Shown piece by piece: positions 1 through 5,695 of a stretch of 6,448 nucleotides of DNA. The translations under genes were made by a program, and so were the position numbers. Below the pieces are notes generated by a model. That model ran no database searches, was not told the origin of the DNA, and was given only the letters and a program-made list of their open reading frames with translations. The stretch's first letter is position 1, and each line of letters starts with the position of its first letter. This DNA is from Methanospirillum sp. (GTDB lineage Archaea; Halobacteriota; Methanomicrobia; Methanomicrobiales; Methanospirillaceae), in the NCBI GenBank assembly GCA_028695895.1, contig JAQVIE010000078.1, positions 1 through 6,448 on the forward strand. The letters are read 5' to 3'.

Positions 1-669
1 CAGGACTTTGCTCTGCCGTTCTCCTTCTGCTTCAAGAATCATACTTTTCTTAAGACCTTCCGCCTTCAGGATAGATGAGCGTTTTTCACCATCGGCACGA
101 AGAATTGCAGCTCTCCTCTCACGTTCTGCGGCGGTCTGTTCTGTCATGGCCTGTTTTACTGCACCGACAGGGTCAACCTCTTTTATCTCAACCCTTTCTA
201 CTTTTACGCCCCACTGGTCTGTTTCACGATCAAGAATGTCACGAAGTTTTGTATTGATACTCTCCCGGTTATACAGCACTTCATCAAGTTCCATATCACC
301 GATGATACCACGAAGTGTTGTCTGGGCAAGGGCAACTGTTGCCATCCGGTAATTTGCAACTTCAAAATAAGCTTTTTCAGGGTCAATAACGCGGATATAT
401 ACTATTGCATCAACATTTGTTGGTGAATTATCCTTTGTAATAACTTCCTGGCTTGGAACGTCCATTACCAATGTACGAAGGTCAATCTTCACCACCTGGG
501 TGATAAGCGGGATAACCCACCTGAACCCGGGATTCATCCTTCCGATATATCTTCCAAGACGAATCTGAAGGCCCTGCTCATATGGCTGGACAATAATCAC
601 GCCACGGGCAAATATGATAAGAATTACTATTACAAGGAACAGAGTTACAAAAGTTTCAAATAATGCCAT
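1..669 (-). CDS. SPFH/stomatin-prohibitin family membrane protein (3' end cut off by window edge)
   Basis: My own translation of the minus strand from ATG at 669 stays open for 223 codons to the window edge. It begins MALFETFVTLFLVIVILIIF, one N-terminal membrane anchor (about residues 4-21). An SPFH (band 7) domain follows, with the stomatin-like stretches VIIVQPYEQGLQIRLGRY, NPGFRWVIPL, QEVITKDN and QTTLRGIIGDMELDE. From about residue 170 it turns into a charged Ala/Glu/Arg-rich helix (AERERRAAILRADGEKR), the usual start of the oligomerising coiled coil; the C-terminus is missing. SPFH proteins form membrane-bound ring assemblies that organise microdomains and protease or channel partners; the actual partner here is not shown. 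The ATG directly follows the TAA of nfeD with no gap, and AGGAGG at 680-675 sits 5 bases upstream, so the start is secure and the two genes form one operon. Confidence 0.93.
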   Translation of the reverse strand, partial: MALFETFVTLFLVIVILIIFARGVIIVQPYEQGLQIRLGRYIGRMNPGFRWVIPLITQVVKIDLRTLVMDVPSQEVITKDNSPTNVDAIVYIRVIDPEKAYFEVANYRMATVALAQTTLRGIIGDMELDEVLYNRESINTKLRDILDRETDQWGVKVERVEIKEVDPVGAVKQAMTEQTAAERERRAAILRADGEKRSSILKAEGLKKSMILEAEGERQSKVL

Positions 670-1125
670 TTATTCCTCCTCTACAACAATATGCACACCC
701 CGTGAAGAAATAACTTTTACTTTTGTTCCCTCCGGGATTATACCTGACTTTGATTTTGCACTAAATATATGACCTTCAATAGTGACTTTTCCAGACAGGG
801 TTTCTTCATCTACAGGATTTAATACCCTGCCGGTTTTTCCAACAAGCGAATCCATGCTGGTAGTGAGGGGTTTGTCATCTCCAGGGGTCAGCCGGCTGTA
901 CATAAAGACAGTAACAACTGCAGCCAGGAGGGCGATAAAAATGCCGGCCATGATACCATACGAAGATCCAAAGATATCAATACCCAGTATTGCCAGAACA
1001 CCTAAAATGAGAAGTACTGTCCCTGGAACCAGGAGGAAGAACCCTGGTGAGAAGACTTCAAGAACAAAGAACAATGCACCTGCGAGAATGATTAACCAGC
1101 CATATGAAAATTCTTCAAAAACCAT
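670..1125 (-). CDS. NfeD-family membrane protein, short form
   Basis: The 151-residue protein opens with a short amphipathic piece, then hydrophobic segments at about residues 10-24, 29-48 and 57-76, giving three or four membrane passes. It ends in a compact beta-rich domain (about 92-151) with SLVGKTGRVLNP, a GKVTIEGHIFSAKS stretch and VKVISSRGVHIVVEEE, which fits the OB-fold of NfeD proteins. It lacks the ClpP-like serine protease domain of long-form NfeD (1510-N type), so it is the short form that normally pairs with an SPFH protein. The pairing is present here: the downstream SPFH gene begins at the base after this stop codon, and its Shine-Dalgarno site lies inside the last codons of nfeD. 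ATG at 1125 has no Shine-Dalgarno site but lies a short distance below a good TATA box, so the mRNA leader is probably very short. Confidence 0.9.
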   Translation of the reverse strand: MVFEEFSYGWLIILAGALFFVLEVFSPGFFLLVPGTVLLILGVLAILGIDIFGSSYGIMAGIFIALLAAVVTVFMYSRLTPGDDKPLTTSMDSLVGKTGRVLNPVDEETLSGKVTIEGHIFSAKSKSGIIPEGTKVKVISSRGVHIVVEEE

Positions 1126-1160
1126 ATGATATTCTTGTCAGGGTGACAGAAAAAGTTGTG

Positions 1161-1168
1161 TATATAAG
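1161..1168 (-). promoter_or_regulatory. TATA box for the nfeD-SPFH operon
   Basis: On the minus strand the bases read CTTATATA, close to the ideal archaeal box A, in the 58-base gap between the DUF89 stop codon and the nfeD start. Transcription beginning about 25 bases downstream would start near 1138-1140, leaving a leader of roughly 13-15 bases before ATG at 1125. This makes nfeD-SPFH a unit separate from DUF89, although readthrough is possible because no terminator is obvious in the gap. Confidence 0.75.
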
Positions 1169-1183
1169 TTTGATTGCTGTAAG

Positions 1184-2041
1184 TCAGGCATTTCTAAGAA
1201 GAGCAAGTTTGTCCCCACGGCTGACACCCAGTTCTTCTGCTATAGGATCGCATTTCGCAGCCAGAAGGTATGCAACCGGTGGAAGGCCCTGTTCTTCACG
1301 AAGGCTTTCGTAATTTGCCATCCCCTTGGATATAATAAGTGAGCACCGGTCAAGCGCGAGTAAAAGTTCGTCAGACATGAGATCAAATCTTACCCCGTGT
1401 TCAATTCCGGCCCCGGTCGTAAGAAGCCTTGTGACCTGTTTGTCAAGGCCCAGGCGGATGGCATCTTCCATGGTTGCATCATTTAAAATGGGTTTGTCCC
1501 TGACTACCAGGGTAATACTGCTTCCATGTGCAATGAGCCATGAAATAAGCGCCTGATCAAAGACAATCTCCCCGCAATTATCAGTAAAATAAACTATTTC
1601 ATTACAAAGCGGAAGAATTCTGTCTGTATCATCAACTGCAAGACCTTTGATAAATTCCTGGTTGAAGTAAGATACAAAATCTTTGCTGACCTCATGATCT
1701 TTCACCCCATAGTCAAACATGTTGCCGATCACGCTGGCAGTTACATGCTCTCTGAAGCTGGTCAGGTGTCCTGACATGGCCTTTAATATCTCAATGGAAA
1801 CTTCTTCTGATACCTGTTTAAGCGCATAAAAAGGGTCATAATTTTGAAGCCACTGGTACATGGCACGATGCAGTGCAGATGCTATCATCGGATGAGTCCA
1901 TGGGGTTTTATGTAAAAACCGGATTAATTCATCTGCGTGTGCAATAATATCTGGTTTTCTCTTTAAATCGTAATTTGCCAGTTCAATTTCCAGGTCCACC
2001 CTGGAAAGGAGGCAGTCATAACAGCGTGGGTCATGTATCAT
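1184..2041 (-). CDS. DUF89 family protein (ARMT1-like, metal-dependent phosphatase)
   Basis: From ATG at 2041 the protein has 285 residues. The reading frame runs upstream to a GTG at 2071, but that codon lies inside the tRNA-Pro gene, so the ATG start (MIHDPRCYDC) is preferred. Family marks are the N-terminal CxxC (C7, C10), ASVIGNMFDYG near 91-101, the metal-site motif TDNCGEIVFD (D134, N135, E138), RDKPILNDAT (161-170), SKGMANYESL (218-227) and KCDPIA near 243-248. These match the DUF89/ARMT1 fold, whose members are metal-dependent phosphatases proposed to clear harmful phosphorylated metabolites; archaeal members with an N-terminal CxxC are common, with substrate unknown. It starts 21 bases after tRNA-Pro on the same strand, so it may be transcribed from the tRNA promoter. 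Upstream bases offer only a weak GGGT as a ribosome site. Family is confident; substrate is unknown. Confidence 0.9.
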   Translation of the reverse strand: MIHDPRCYDCLLSRVDLEIELANYDLKRKPDIIAHADELIRFLHKTPWTHPMIASALHRAMYQWLQNYDPFYALKQVSEEVSIEILKAMSGHLTSFREHVTASVIGNMFDYGVKDHEVSKDFVSYFNQEFIKGLAVDDTDRILPLCNEIVYFTDNCGEIVFDQALISWLIAHGSSITLVVRDKPILNDATMEDAIRLGLDKQVTRLLTTGAGIEHGVRFDLMSDELLLALDRCSLIISKGMANYESLREEQGLPPVAYLLAAKCDPIAEELGVSRGDKLALLRNA

Positions 2042-2062
2042 GTCATTACCCGAAAAGTAAAA

Positions 2063-2135
2063 TGGGGCCACCGAGATTCGAACTCGGGTCAGAAGACCCC
2101 CAGTCTCCTAGGATGCCAGGCTACCCTATGGCCCC
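2063..2135 (-). tRNA. tRNA-Pro (anticodon GGG)
   Basis: The minus strand folds into a full cloverleaf of 73 bases. The acceptor stem is GGGGCCA with TGGCCCC, with A as discriminator base. The D arm contains TAGCCTGGCAT, with a non-Watson-Crick inner pair often seen in archaeal tRNA-Pro. The anticodon stem GGAGA/TCTTC encloses the loop CTGGGGG, putting anticodon GGG at 2101-2099. The T arm is CCGAG-TTCGAAT-CTCGG. CCA is not encoded; the following bases are ATTTTACTTTT, a U-rich run that could end transcription. No intron is present. DUF89 begins 21 bases downstream. Confidence 0.97.
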
Positions 2136-2160
2136 GTTCCATAATATTTTCACAGATGTT

Positions 2161-2170
2161 ACTTATGTAC
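2161..2170 (-). promoter_or_regulatory. candidate TATA box for tRNA-Pro
   Basis: The minus strand reads GTACATAAGT here. Its centre is about 30 bases upstream of the tRNA 5' end at 2135, which would put the start of transcription a few bases before the mature tRNA. The match to archaeal box A is only moderate. A second candidate, CTTATATG on the minus strand near 2223-2216, would give a leader of more than 50 bases and is less likely. Confidence 0.4.
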
Positions 2171-2289
2171 TTAACCATGTTGTTCTGCTTAAACTCTAAG
2201 GCAGGAAAAGGATCTCATATAAGAATAGTTACAATTACGCATAAGATCATCAGATGTCTGACTTATGGCACAACTGATACCCTCATAAG
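2162..2289. repeat. four dispersed CATAAG/CTTATG copies
   Basis: The hexamer occurs as CTTATG at 2162-2167 and 2262-2267 and as CATAAG at 2240-2245 and 2284-2289, all within 128 bases. Chance would give far less than one copy in a region this size. Some copies may be weak TATA-like elements. The rest of the gap (2136-2363) holds no convincing reading frame; the two small plus-strand frames there run through the tRNA. Confidence 0.45.
2240..2267. promoter_or_regulatory. nested inverted repeat, possible operator
   Basis: CATAAG (2240-2245) and CTTATG (2262-2267) are perfect inverted copies. Between them lies TCAGA-TG-TCTGA (2250-2261), itself a 5-base inverted repeat. The element sits in the 228-base divergent region between tRNA-Pro and the Roadblock gene, about 100 bases from each. 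The layout suits binding of a dimeric regulator, but no regulator gene is nearby and this rests on pattern alone. Confidence 0.3.
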
Positions 2290-2304
2290 CTTAAACAACA
2301 AACC

Positions 2305-2317
2305 AATTAATAATAAA
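2305..2317 (+). promoter_or_regulatory. candidate TATA region for the Roadblock/response regulator operon
   Basis: The A+T run AATTAATAATAAA lies about 50 bases upstream of ATG at 2364. Transcription about 25 bases downstream would begin near 2336-2340 and leave a leader of about 25 bases. No strong Shine-Dalgarno site precedes the ATG. The element is not a sharp box A match, and CTCATAAGC at 2282-2290 is an alternative. Confidence 0.3.
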
Positions 2318-2363
2318 GCTCATTGACTATACCGAAACTATCAGCAGACAATGGGAACAGAGT

Positions 2364-2723
2364 ATGCTAAAGGATAAGATTGCAGGAATAATTGAGAGTA
2401 TCAGGCTGATTGAAGGGGTTAAACTATGTGCACTCATATCTCGTGACGGCATTCTGCTTGGCAGATACTCAGCAAGTGACTTTAACGAGGCCTGGTTTGC
2501 CGCGATGTGTGCAACACTTCTGGCCTCGGCAGAGTCTGCTGCTGTGATAGTAAAAGTTCAGTCACCTGAAATGGTAACTATCCATTCTCCGGACGGAATC
2601 TTGATAATTATGGGTGCAGGAGAGAAAATATTGATTGCAGCGCTGGTTGATCCCGCCTGGGATATGATACAGATGACCGGAATGCTTAAGGAGGTTGCTG
2701 AGGATGTGGGAGGAACGTTCTGA
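2364..2723 (+). CDS. Roadblock/LC7 domain protein
   Basis: The 119-residue protein is a single Roadblock/LC7 domain. An N-terminal helix (MLKDKIAGIIESIRLIEGV) leads into the strand pair LCALISRDGILLG (21-33), a central helix rich in Ala and Ser (AAMCATLLASAESAAVIV), the strand turn SPDGILIIMGAGEKILIAAL and a C-terminal helix. Soluble, with no membrane segment. Roadblock proteins of the MglB type dimerise and regulate small Ras-like GTPases. No GTPase gene lies in the window; instead a response regulator follows, with ATG overlapping this gene's TGA (ATGA-type overlap, one shared base) and its Shine-Dalgarno site GGGAGG at 2708-2713 inside this gene. A joint signalling role is therefore likely, but its output is unknown. 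ATG at 2364 is the only reasonable start in this frame. Confidence 0.88.
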   Translation: MLKDKIAGIIESIRLIEGVKLCALISRDGILLGRYSASDFNEAWFAAMCATLLASAESAAVIVKVQSPEMVTIHSPDGILIIMGAGEKILIAALVDPAWDMIQMTGMLKEVAEDVGGTF

Positions 2724-3349
2724 TGTCAACAATAATGGTAATCGATGATAGTCCTTTTATCGTCGATATTTTTGTAACTATGCTGGAAAGGGGTGGTTAT
2801 TCTGTTTATTCGGCAAATAGCGGTCCTGAAGGGATTGATCTTTTAAAAACCGCAACACCTGATCTAATCCTGCTTGATATTATGATGGAACCCATGGACG
2901 GTTGGGAAACCCTTGTTGCCATCAAGCAGAACTTTGAAACAAAGGATATTCCGATCATGATGTTGACGGCGAAACAACTGACTCCACAGGAGGCACAGGA
3001 ATATGGAATGTATATCGATGATTATATCCTAAAACCTGTCACTCATTCCGAATTATATGCCGCAATTGAAGGAGTTATCAGCCGGCGTCAGCAGATATCT
3101 GATGACATGACCAAAGCAAAAGAAGGGGGATTTGATTCCACTCTTATCAATGAATATGGCAGGCTGGTAAAAAGCACAGAAATTACAAAAAGACTGTTAA
3201 AATTACTTTCGTCCACTTATGATCTTTCTGACCCTTCGATGAAGTTTTCGGATGATATCAACATCGCCATAAAAAACATGGAAACAAATATGAAATTTCA
3301 GGAACAGCGCCTGATACAGATCCGCGAGATCTTTTCCGGAGCTGCCTGA
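2723..3349 (+). CDS. response regulator: receiver domain plus unidentified helical C-terminal domain
   Basis: Residues 1-120 form a typical CheY-like receiver domain. The acidic pocket is D8 and D9 (MVIDDSPFI), the phospho-acceptor is D52 (LILLDIMMEPMDGWE), the switch residues are T82 (MMLTAK) and Y101, and K104-P105 (YILKPV) is the conserved lysine motif. All residues needed for phosphorylation are present. Residues from about 121 to 208 are charged and mostly helical, with NEYGRLVKSTEITKRLLKLL and a later helix rich in Met, Lys and Gln; I recognise no DNA-binding or enzyme domain there. It has no membrane segment. It is translationally coupled to the Roadblock gene. No histidine kinase lies in the window, so the phosphate source is elsewhere. 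The C-terminal domain may bind a partner protein; that is inference. Confidence 0.92.
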   Translation: MSTIMVIDDSPFIVDIFVTMLERGGYSVYSANSGPEGIDLLKTATPDLILLDIMMEPMDGWETLVAIKQNFETKDIPIMMLTAKQLTPQEAQEYGMYIDDYILKPVTHSELYAAIEGVISRRQQISDDMTKAKEGGFDSTLINEYGRLVKSTEITKRLLKLLSSTYDLSDPSMKFSDDINIAIKNMETNMKFQEQRLIQIREIFSGAA

Positions 3350-3381
3350 TACCAGCTTTCCTCCTTTCCTGTTCCTGGTAT
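3349..3381 (+). repeat. inverted repeat at the end of the response regulator gene
   Basis: ATACCAG (3349-3355) and CTGGTAT (3375-3381) are perfect 7-base inverted copies with a 19-base pyrimidine-rich loop. The first arm begins on the last base of the TGA stop codon. The RNA hairpin could end or stabilise the mRNA, but no T-run follows immediately. The second arm overlaps the candidate thrC TATA box. Confidence 0.4.
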
Positions 3382-3384
3382 AAC
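3377..3384 (+). promoter_or_regulatory. candidate TATA box for thrC
   Basis: GGTATAAC is centred about 44 bases before ATG at 3425, so transcription would begin near 3406 and leave a leader of about 19 bases. The match to archaeal box A is partial. The site overlaps the right arm of an inverted repeat. Confidence 0.3.
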
Positions 3385-3415
3385 CCACAGTATGAAGTAA
3401 GAATACGAGCTAACC

Positions 3416-3422
3416 TTTTTTT
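3416..3422 (+). terminator. T7 tract just upstream of thrC, possible terminator of the signalling operon
   Basis: Seven consecutive T residues lie three bases before the thrC start codon. Archaeal RNA polymerase can stop at such U-tracts without a hairpin, so it may end the Roadblock/response regulator transcript about 70 bases after its stop codon. It occupies the place where a Shine-Dalgarno site would be, so thrC has none. Confidence 0.4.
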
Positions 3423-3424
3423 CT

Positions 3425-4633
3425 ATGTTTGATCTCGTGTGCATCGGGTGTGGTGCAAGATACCGTTCCGACGCCGTGATATATACCTGTAGTAAATGCG
3501 GGCACCTTCTTGAGGTCAGGTACGACCTTGCCAATATTAATATTACCAGGAAGGAATGGTTGTCCCGCCCGATATCTGTATGGAGATATCGTGAACTGCT
3601 TCCGGTTTCAGGTGAACCTGTAACACTCAGGGAAGGAGGCACACCTCTTTATCACCTGAAACGGATCGGAGAAGAACTTGGGATTAAGGAATTATATGCA
3701 AAGCATGAAGGGATGAACCCTACCGGTTCCTTTAAAGACCGTGGTATGACTGTCGGTGTTTCAATGGCCCTCCAGCTTGGGATGAAGTCAGTGGCCTGCG
3801 CAAGTACTGGAAATACTTCAGCATCACTGGCGGCATATGGGGCAAAAGCAGGTATACCTGTTATTGTACTGCTTCCGTCCGGCAAAGTGGCACTTGGAAA
3901 GGTTGCCCAGGCATTGATGCACGGGGCTAAAGTCATCTCCATCAATGGCAATTTTGACAGGGCTCTTGAGATGGTACGTGACCTGTGTGAGAAAAAGGGA
4001 ATCTACCTTTTAAATTCAGTAAATCCATACAGGCTTGAAGGGCAGAAGACCATTGGATTTGAAACAATTGATCAGCTGAATGGAGAAGTTCCGGATCGAA
4101 TGGTATTGCCTGTTGGAAATGCAGGTAATATCTCTGCAGTATACAAGGGATTGCTTGAGCTTACAGATCTCGGGTTTATTGACAGGGTTCCAATGATGAC
4201 TGGTATCCAGGCAGAAGGATCCCAGCCGGTTGTAAAGGCTATAAAACAGAACCTTCCTGAGATAATTCCGGAAAAATCACCTGAAACAGTGGCGACTGCC
4301 ATAAGAATAGGTGCCCCGGTCAATGCAGAAAAGGTCCTTAATACAATCAGGATGAGTAAGGGTACTGCAGACTTTGTCACTGATGCAGAGATCCTTGCCA
4401 TGCAGCGTGAACTTGCACAAAAAGAAGGTATCGGTGTTGAACCAGCTTCTGCTGCATCAGTTGCTGGAGTGAAGAAAATGGCAGAGGCTGGAATCATCGA
4501 CCTTGACGAAAGAATTGTATGCGTGGTTACTGGTCACCTGCTAAAGGATCCTGAAACCGTAATTAACCAATGCGCTCCACCAATCGAATGCGACGCCACA
4601 TTAGAATCACTGCTTGCTGCATTACAGCTCTGA
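3425..4633 (+). CDS. thrC: threonine synthase (PLP-dependent)
   Basis: This 402-residue protein converts O-phosphohomoserine to threonine and phosphate, the last step of threonine synthesis, in the cytoplasm. An N-terminal zinc ribbon has C6xxC9 and C22xxC25 (CIGCG, CSKCGH), as in archaeal threonine synthases of this class. The fold-type II PLP core has REGGTPL (69-75), the Schiff-base lysine K104 in NPTGSFKDRG, the substrate loop STGNTSAS (127-134) and the phosphate-binding GNAGN loop (231-235). The C-terminal part includes GIGVEPASAAS and VVTGHLLKDP, also typical. Length fits the family and nothing is missing. There is no Shine-Dalgarno site; seven Ts come just before ATG. The start is fixed by the zinc ribbon that follows at once. 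The next gene starts inside its 3' end. Confidence 0.97.
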   Translation: MFDLVCIGCGARYRSDAVIYTCSKCGHLLEVRYDLANINITRKEWLSRPISVWRYRELLPVSGEPVTLREGGTPLYHLKRIGEELGIKELYAKHEGMNPTGSFKDRGMTVGVSMALQLGMKSVACASTGNTSASLAAYGAKAGIPVIVLLPSGKVALGKVAQALMHGAKVISINGNFDRALEMVRDLCEKKGIYLLNSVNPYRLEGQKTIGFETIDQLNGEVPDRMVLPVGNAGNISAVYKGLLELTDLGFIDRVPMMTGIQAEGSQPVVKAIKQNLPEIIPEKSPETVATAIRIGAPVNAEKVLNTIRMSKGTADFVTDAEILAMQRELAQKEGIGVEPASAASVAGVKKMAEAGIIDLDERIVCVVTGHLLKDPETVINQCAPPIECDATLESLLAALQL

Positions 4634-5178
4634 TACTGTGCATGATTCCGGTTGCCGGGATATCCTTCTCGGCAATGCTGGAAGATGACGGAAGTAAATA
4701 TTATGCCACAGTTCAGGTCAATGATACCGACCGGTATGATCTGATTCAGCCTGGTATGCTTGGTGAACGGGTACCATTACAGGTGATTAATCTCACCGTA
4801 AAGAATGAGACTGACAGTCTTGAGCTCACTCCTGATCATGGAGTGTTGAAATTCCCAAAAGGGAATTATTCCATAACATATGAGTCAATGGTAACCTCAA
4901 ATACCCTCCATCTTCTTTTTAATGAACCGGCAAATGTGTCTGTTATCCTTCCTCATCCGTTCATGGTAACAAACCCCCTGCTCACCTCCCTTCAGCCTTC
5001 AGGATCAATATTGGAAGAAGGGAATAATTCAACAAATATCTCATGGACAAAGGTTCGTTCAGCAGAATTAAGATATTATGATGAAGAACAGGAGCATTTT
5101 CTCTTTTTGTTTGCACAGTTCTGGTTAATTATCGCTGTAGTATTATTAATCCCATTTTTCCTTGGAAAAAACCATTAG
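4570..5178 (+). CDS. exported, C-terminally membrane-anchored protein of unknown function, rich in N-glycosylation sequons
   Basis: The protein has 202 residues if it starts at ATG 4570, or 196 from ATG 4588 (MRRHIRITACC); neither has a Shine-Dalgarno site. Both starts lie inside thrC, giving an overlap of 64 or 46 bases. A basic N-terminus and a hydrophobic stretch (about 13-35) look like a signal peptide. The middle is a beta-rich outside domain, and FLFLFAQFWLIIAVVLLIPF (177-196) is a C-terminal membrane segment ending in GKNH. Eight N-x-S/T sequons fall outside the membrane (N51, N74, N79, N99, N122, N152, N153, N156), consistent with a glycosylated surface protein. It resembles small conserved archaeal membrane proteins of the DUF type, but I cannot name the family. 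A later start at ATG 4642 would remove most of the signal peptide and is disfavoured. The overlap implies co-expression with thrC, not a shared pathway. Confidence 0.8.
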   Translation: MRSTNRMRRHIRITACCITALILCMIPVAGISFSAMLEDDGSKYYATVQVNDTDRYDLIQPGMLGERVPLQVINLTVKNETDSLELTPDHGVLKFPKGNYSITYESMVTSNTLHLLFNEPANVSVILPHPFMVTNPLLTSLQPSGSILEEGNNSTNISWTKVRSAELRYYDEEQEHFLFLFAQFWLIIAVVLLIPFFLGKNH

Positions 5179-5348
5179 CGCACATATTCATCCCTGGAGA
5201 AAGTTCCTGTTCATTAAATCCCCGAATGGTGCTTCAAATATGACTGGGACATATGCGGCACCTCATCAAATTGCACACAGGAAGTATGATCAGGCTGTCT
5301 ATCATCAATGGATTAACAATGGTGAAGTAAAAATGGCAGGAAATTCCA

Positions 5349-5368
5349 TATTTTTTTTCAAAAAAATA
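5349..5368 (+). terminator. A/T hairpin with T8 tract, possible terminator
   Basis: TATTTTTTT (5349-5357) and AAAAAAATA (5360-5368) are exact inverted copies with two bases between them, and T8 at 5351-5358 is a good archaeal U-tract. It could end the thrC-membrane protein transcript about 170 bases beyond the last stop codon. Being symmetric, it could act on either strand. Confidence 0.35.
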
Positions 5369-5432
5369 GTCATGATTATGTGAAATTGCGAAAAAACATC
5401 TTCAAATAATCATTTTTATTGAATTCGTAATG

Positions 5433-5571
5433 ATTAAAAACGCCTGTATTTCCGCGCAAGCCCTAAATTGAATTAAAAATGATTTATTTCGATTATACAC
5501 AGAGATCAAAAACCAGAATCTGCCGTAAATTCAAATTTCAAGGATAAATCGATATTTTTTCATTAAAAATG
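5433..5571. repeat. three ATTAAAAA(T/C)G copies in A+T-rich leader region
   Basis: ATTAAAAACG is at 5433-5442, and ATTAAAAATG at 5472-5481 and 5562-5571. An inverted partner, AATCATTTTTATT, lies at 5408-5420, and the octamer ATTGAATT appears at 5418-5425 and 5467-5474. The first copy overlaps an AATCATT...AATGATT inverted repeat. Low complexity makes chance repeats likely, so functional meaning is uncertain. Confidence 0.35.
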
Positions 5572-5647
5572 TTTTAAATCTTTTAAAATCAATTTTAACG
5601 TTCAAAAATGAGACTTTTCTTATTCAGGCAACTTTGTTCAGAGTAAA

Positions 5648-5657
5648 CCTTAAATCC
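5648..5657 (+). promoter_or_regulatory. candidate TATA box for speH
   Basis: CCTTAAATCC resembles archaeal box A and is centred about 43 bases before ATG at 5696. Transcription about 26 bases downstream would begin near 5679, just before the Shine-Dalgarno site, giving a leader of about 17 bases. Other T/A stretches at 5572-5590 would give a longer leader. Confidence 0.4.
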
Positions 5658-5684
5658 TCAGGGATACACGTGAATGAGTCAAAA

Positions 5685-5688
5685 GGAG
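5685..5688 (+). promoter_or_regulatory. ribosome binding site of speH
   Basis: GGAG within AAAAGGAGAT ends 7 bases before ATG at 5696 and fixes this start. It is the only clear Shine-Dalgarno site in the window in front of a gene that appears to be first in its unit. Confidence 0.75.
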
Positions 5689-5695
5689 ATACACC

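Larger units (their letters stand above)
5179..5695. other. 517-base intergenic region, no convincing gene
   Basis: The first 160 bases have coding-like composition but no recognisable protein. One plus-strand frame (5162-5383, 73 codons) crosses it, overlaps the end of the preceding gene by 17 bases and ends in a Phe/Lys/Met-rich tail made by A and T runs; I regard it as probably spurious or a decayed remnant. From about 5340 to 5640 the DNA is very A+T rich with T8, A7 and many TTTAAA-like stretches, short repeats and no open frame of note. The final 50 bases hold the likely speH promoter and ribosome site. No tRNA, C/D box RNA or riboswitch could be recognised. Confidence 0.6.

Noticed and set aside
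8..352. 114-codon plus-strand open frame at the left edge
   Set aside because: Antisense to the SPFH coding sequence, which is strongly supported by its protein motifs.
2042..2071. GTG start at 2071 extending the DUF89 protein by 10 residues
   Set aside because: It lies inside the tRNA-Pro T arm and acceptor stem; ATG at 2041 gives the expected family N-terminus.
1975..2326. plus-strand small frames through the tRNA-Pro gene and the gap after it
   Set aside because: They read through the tRNA antisense; such frames arise often from tRNA sequence and carry no family signal.
3298..3642. 114-codon minus-strand frame spanning the response regulator end and thrC start
   Set aside because: Overlaps two well-supported genes on the other strand and crosses their junction; low-information product.
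4072..4497. 141-codon minus-strand open frame inside thrC
   Set aside because: Antisense shadow of a fully conserved PLP enzyme gene; its product resembles no family.
5162..5383. 73-codon plus-strand frame after the membrane protein gene
   Set aside because: No recognisable family, no ribosome site, a 17-base overlap with the preceding gene and a tail formed by homopolymer runs; kept only as a remark in the intergenic entry.
5401..5600. CRISPR array or replication origin in the A+T-rich region
   Set aside because: Repeats are only 8-10 bases, irregularly spaced and low in complexity; no origin-recognition-box-like sequence or replication gene is present.
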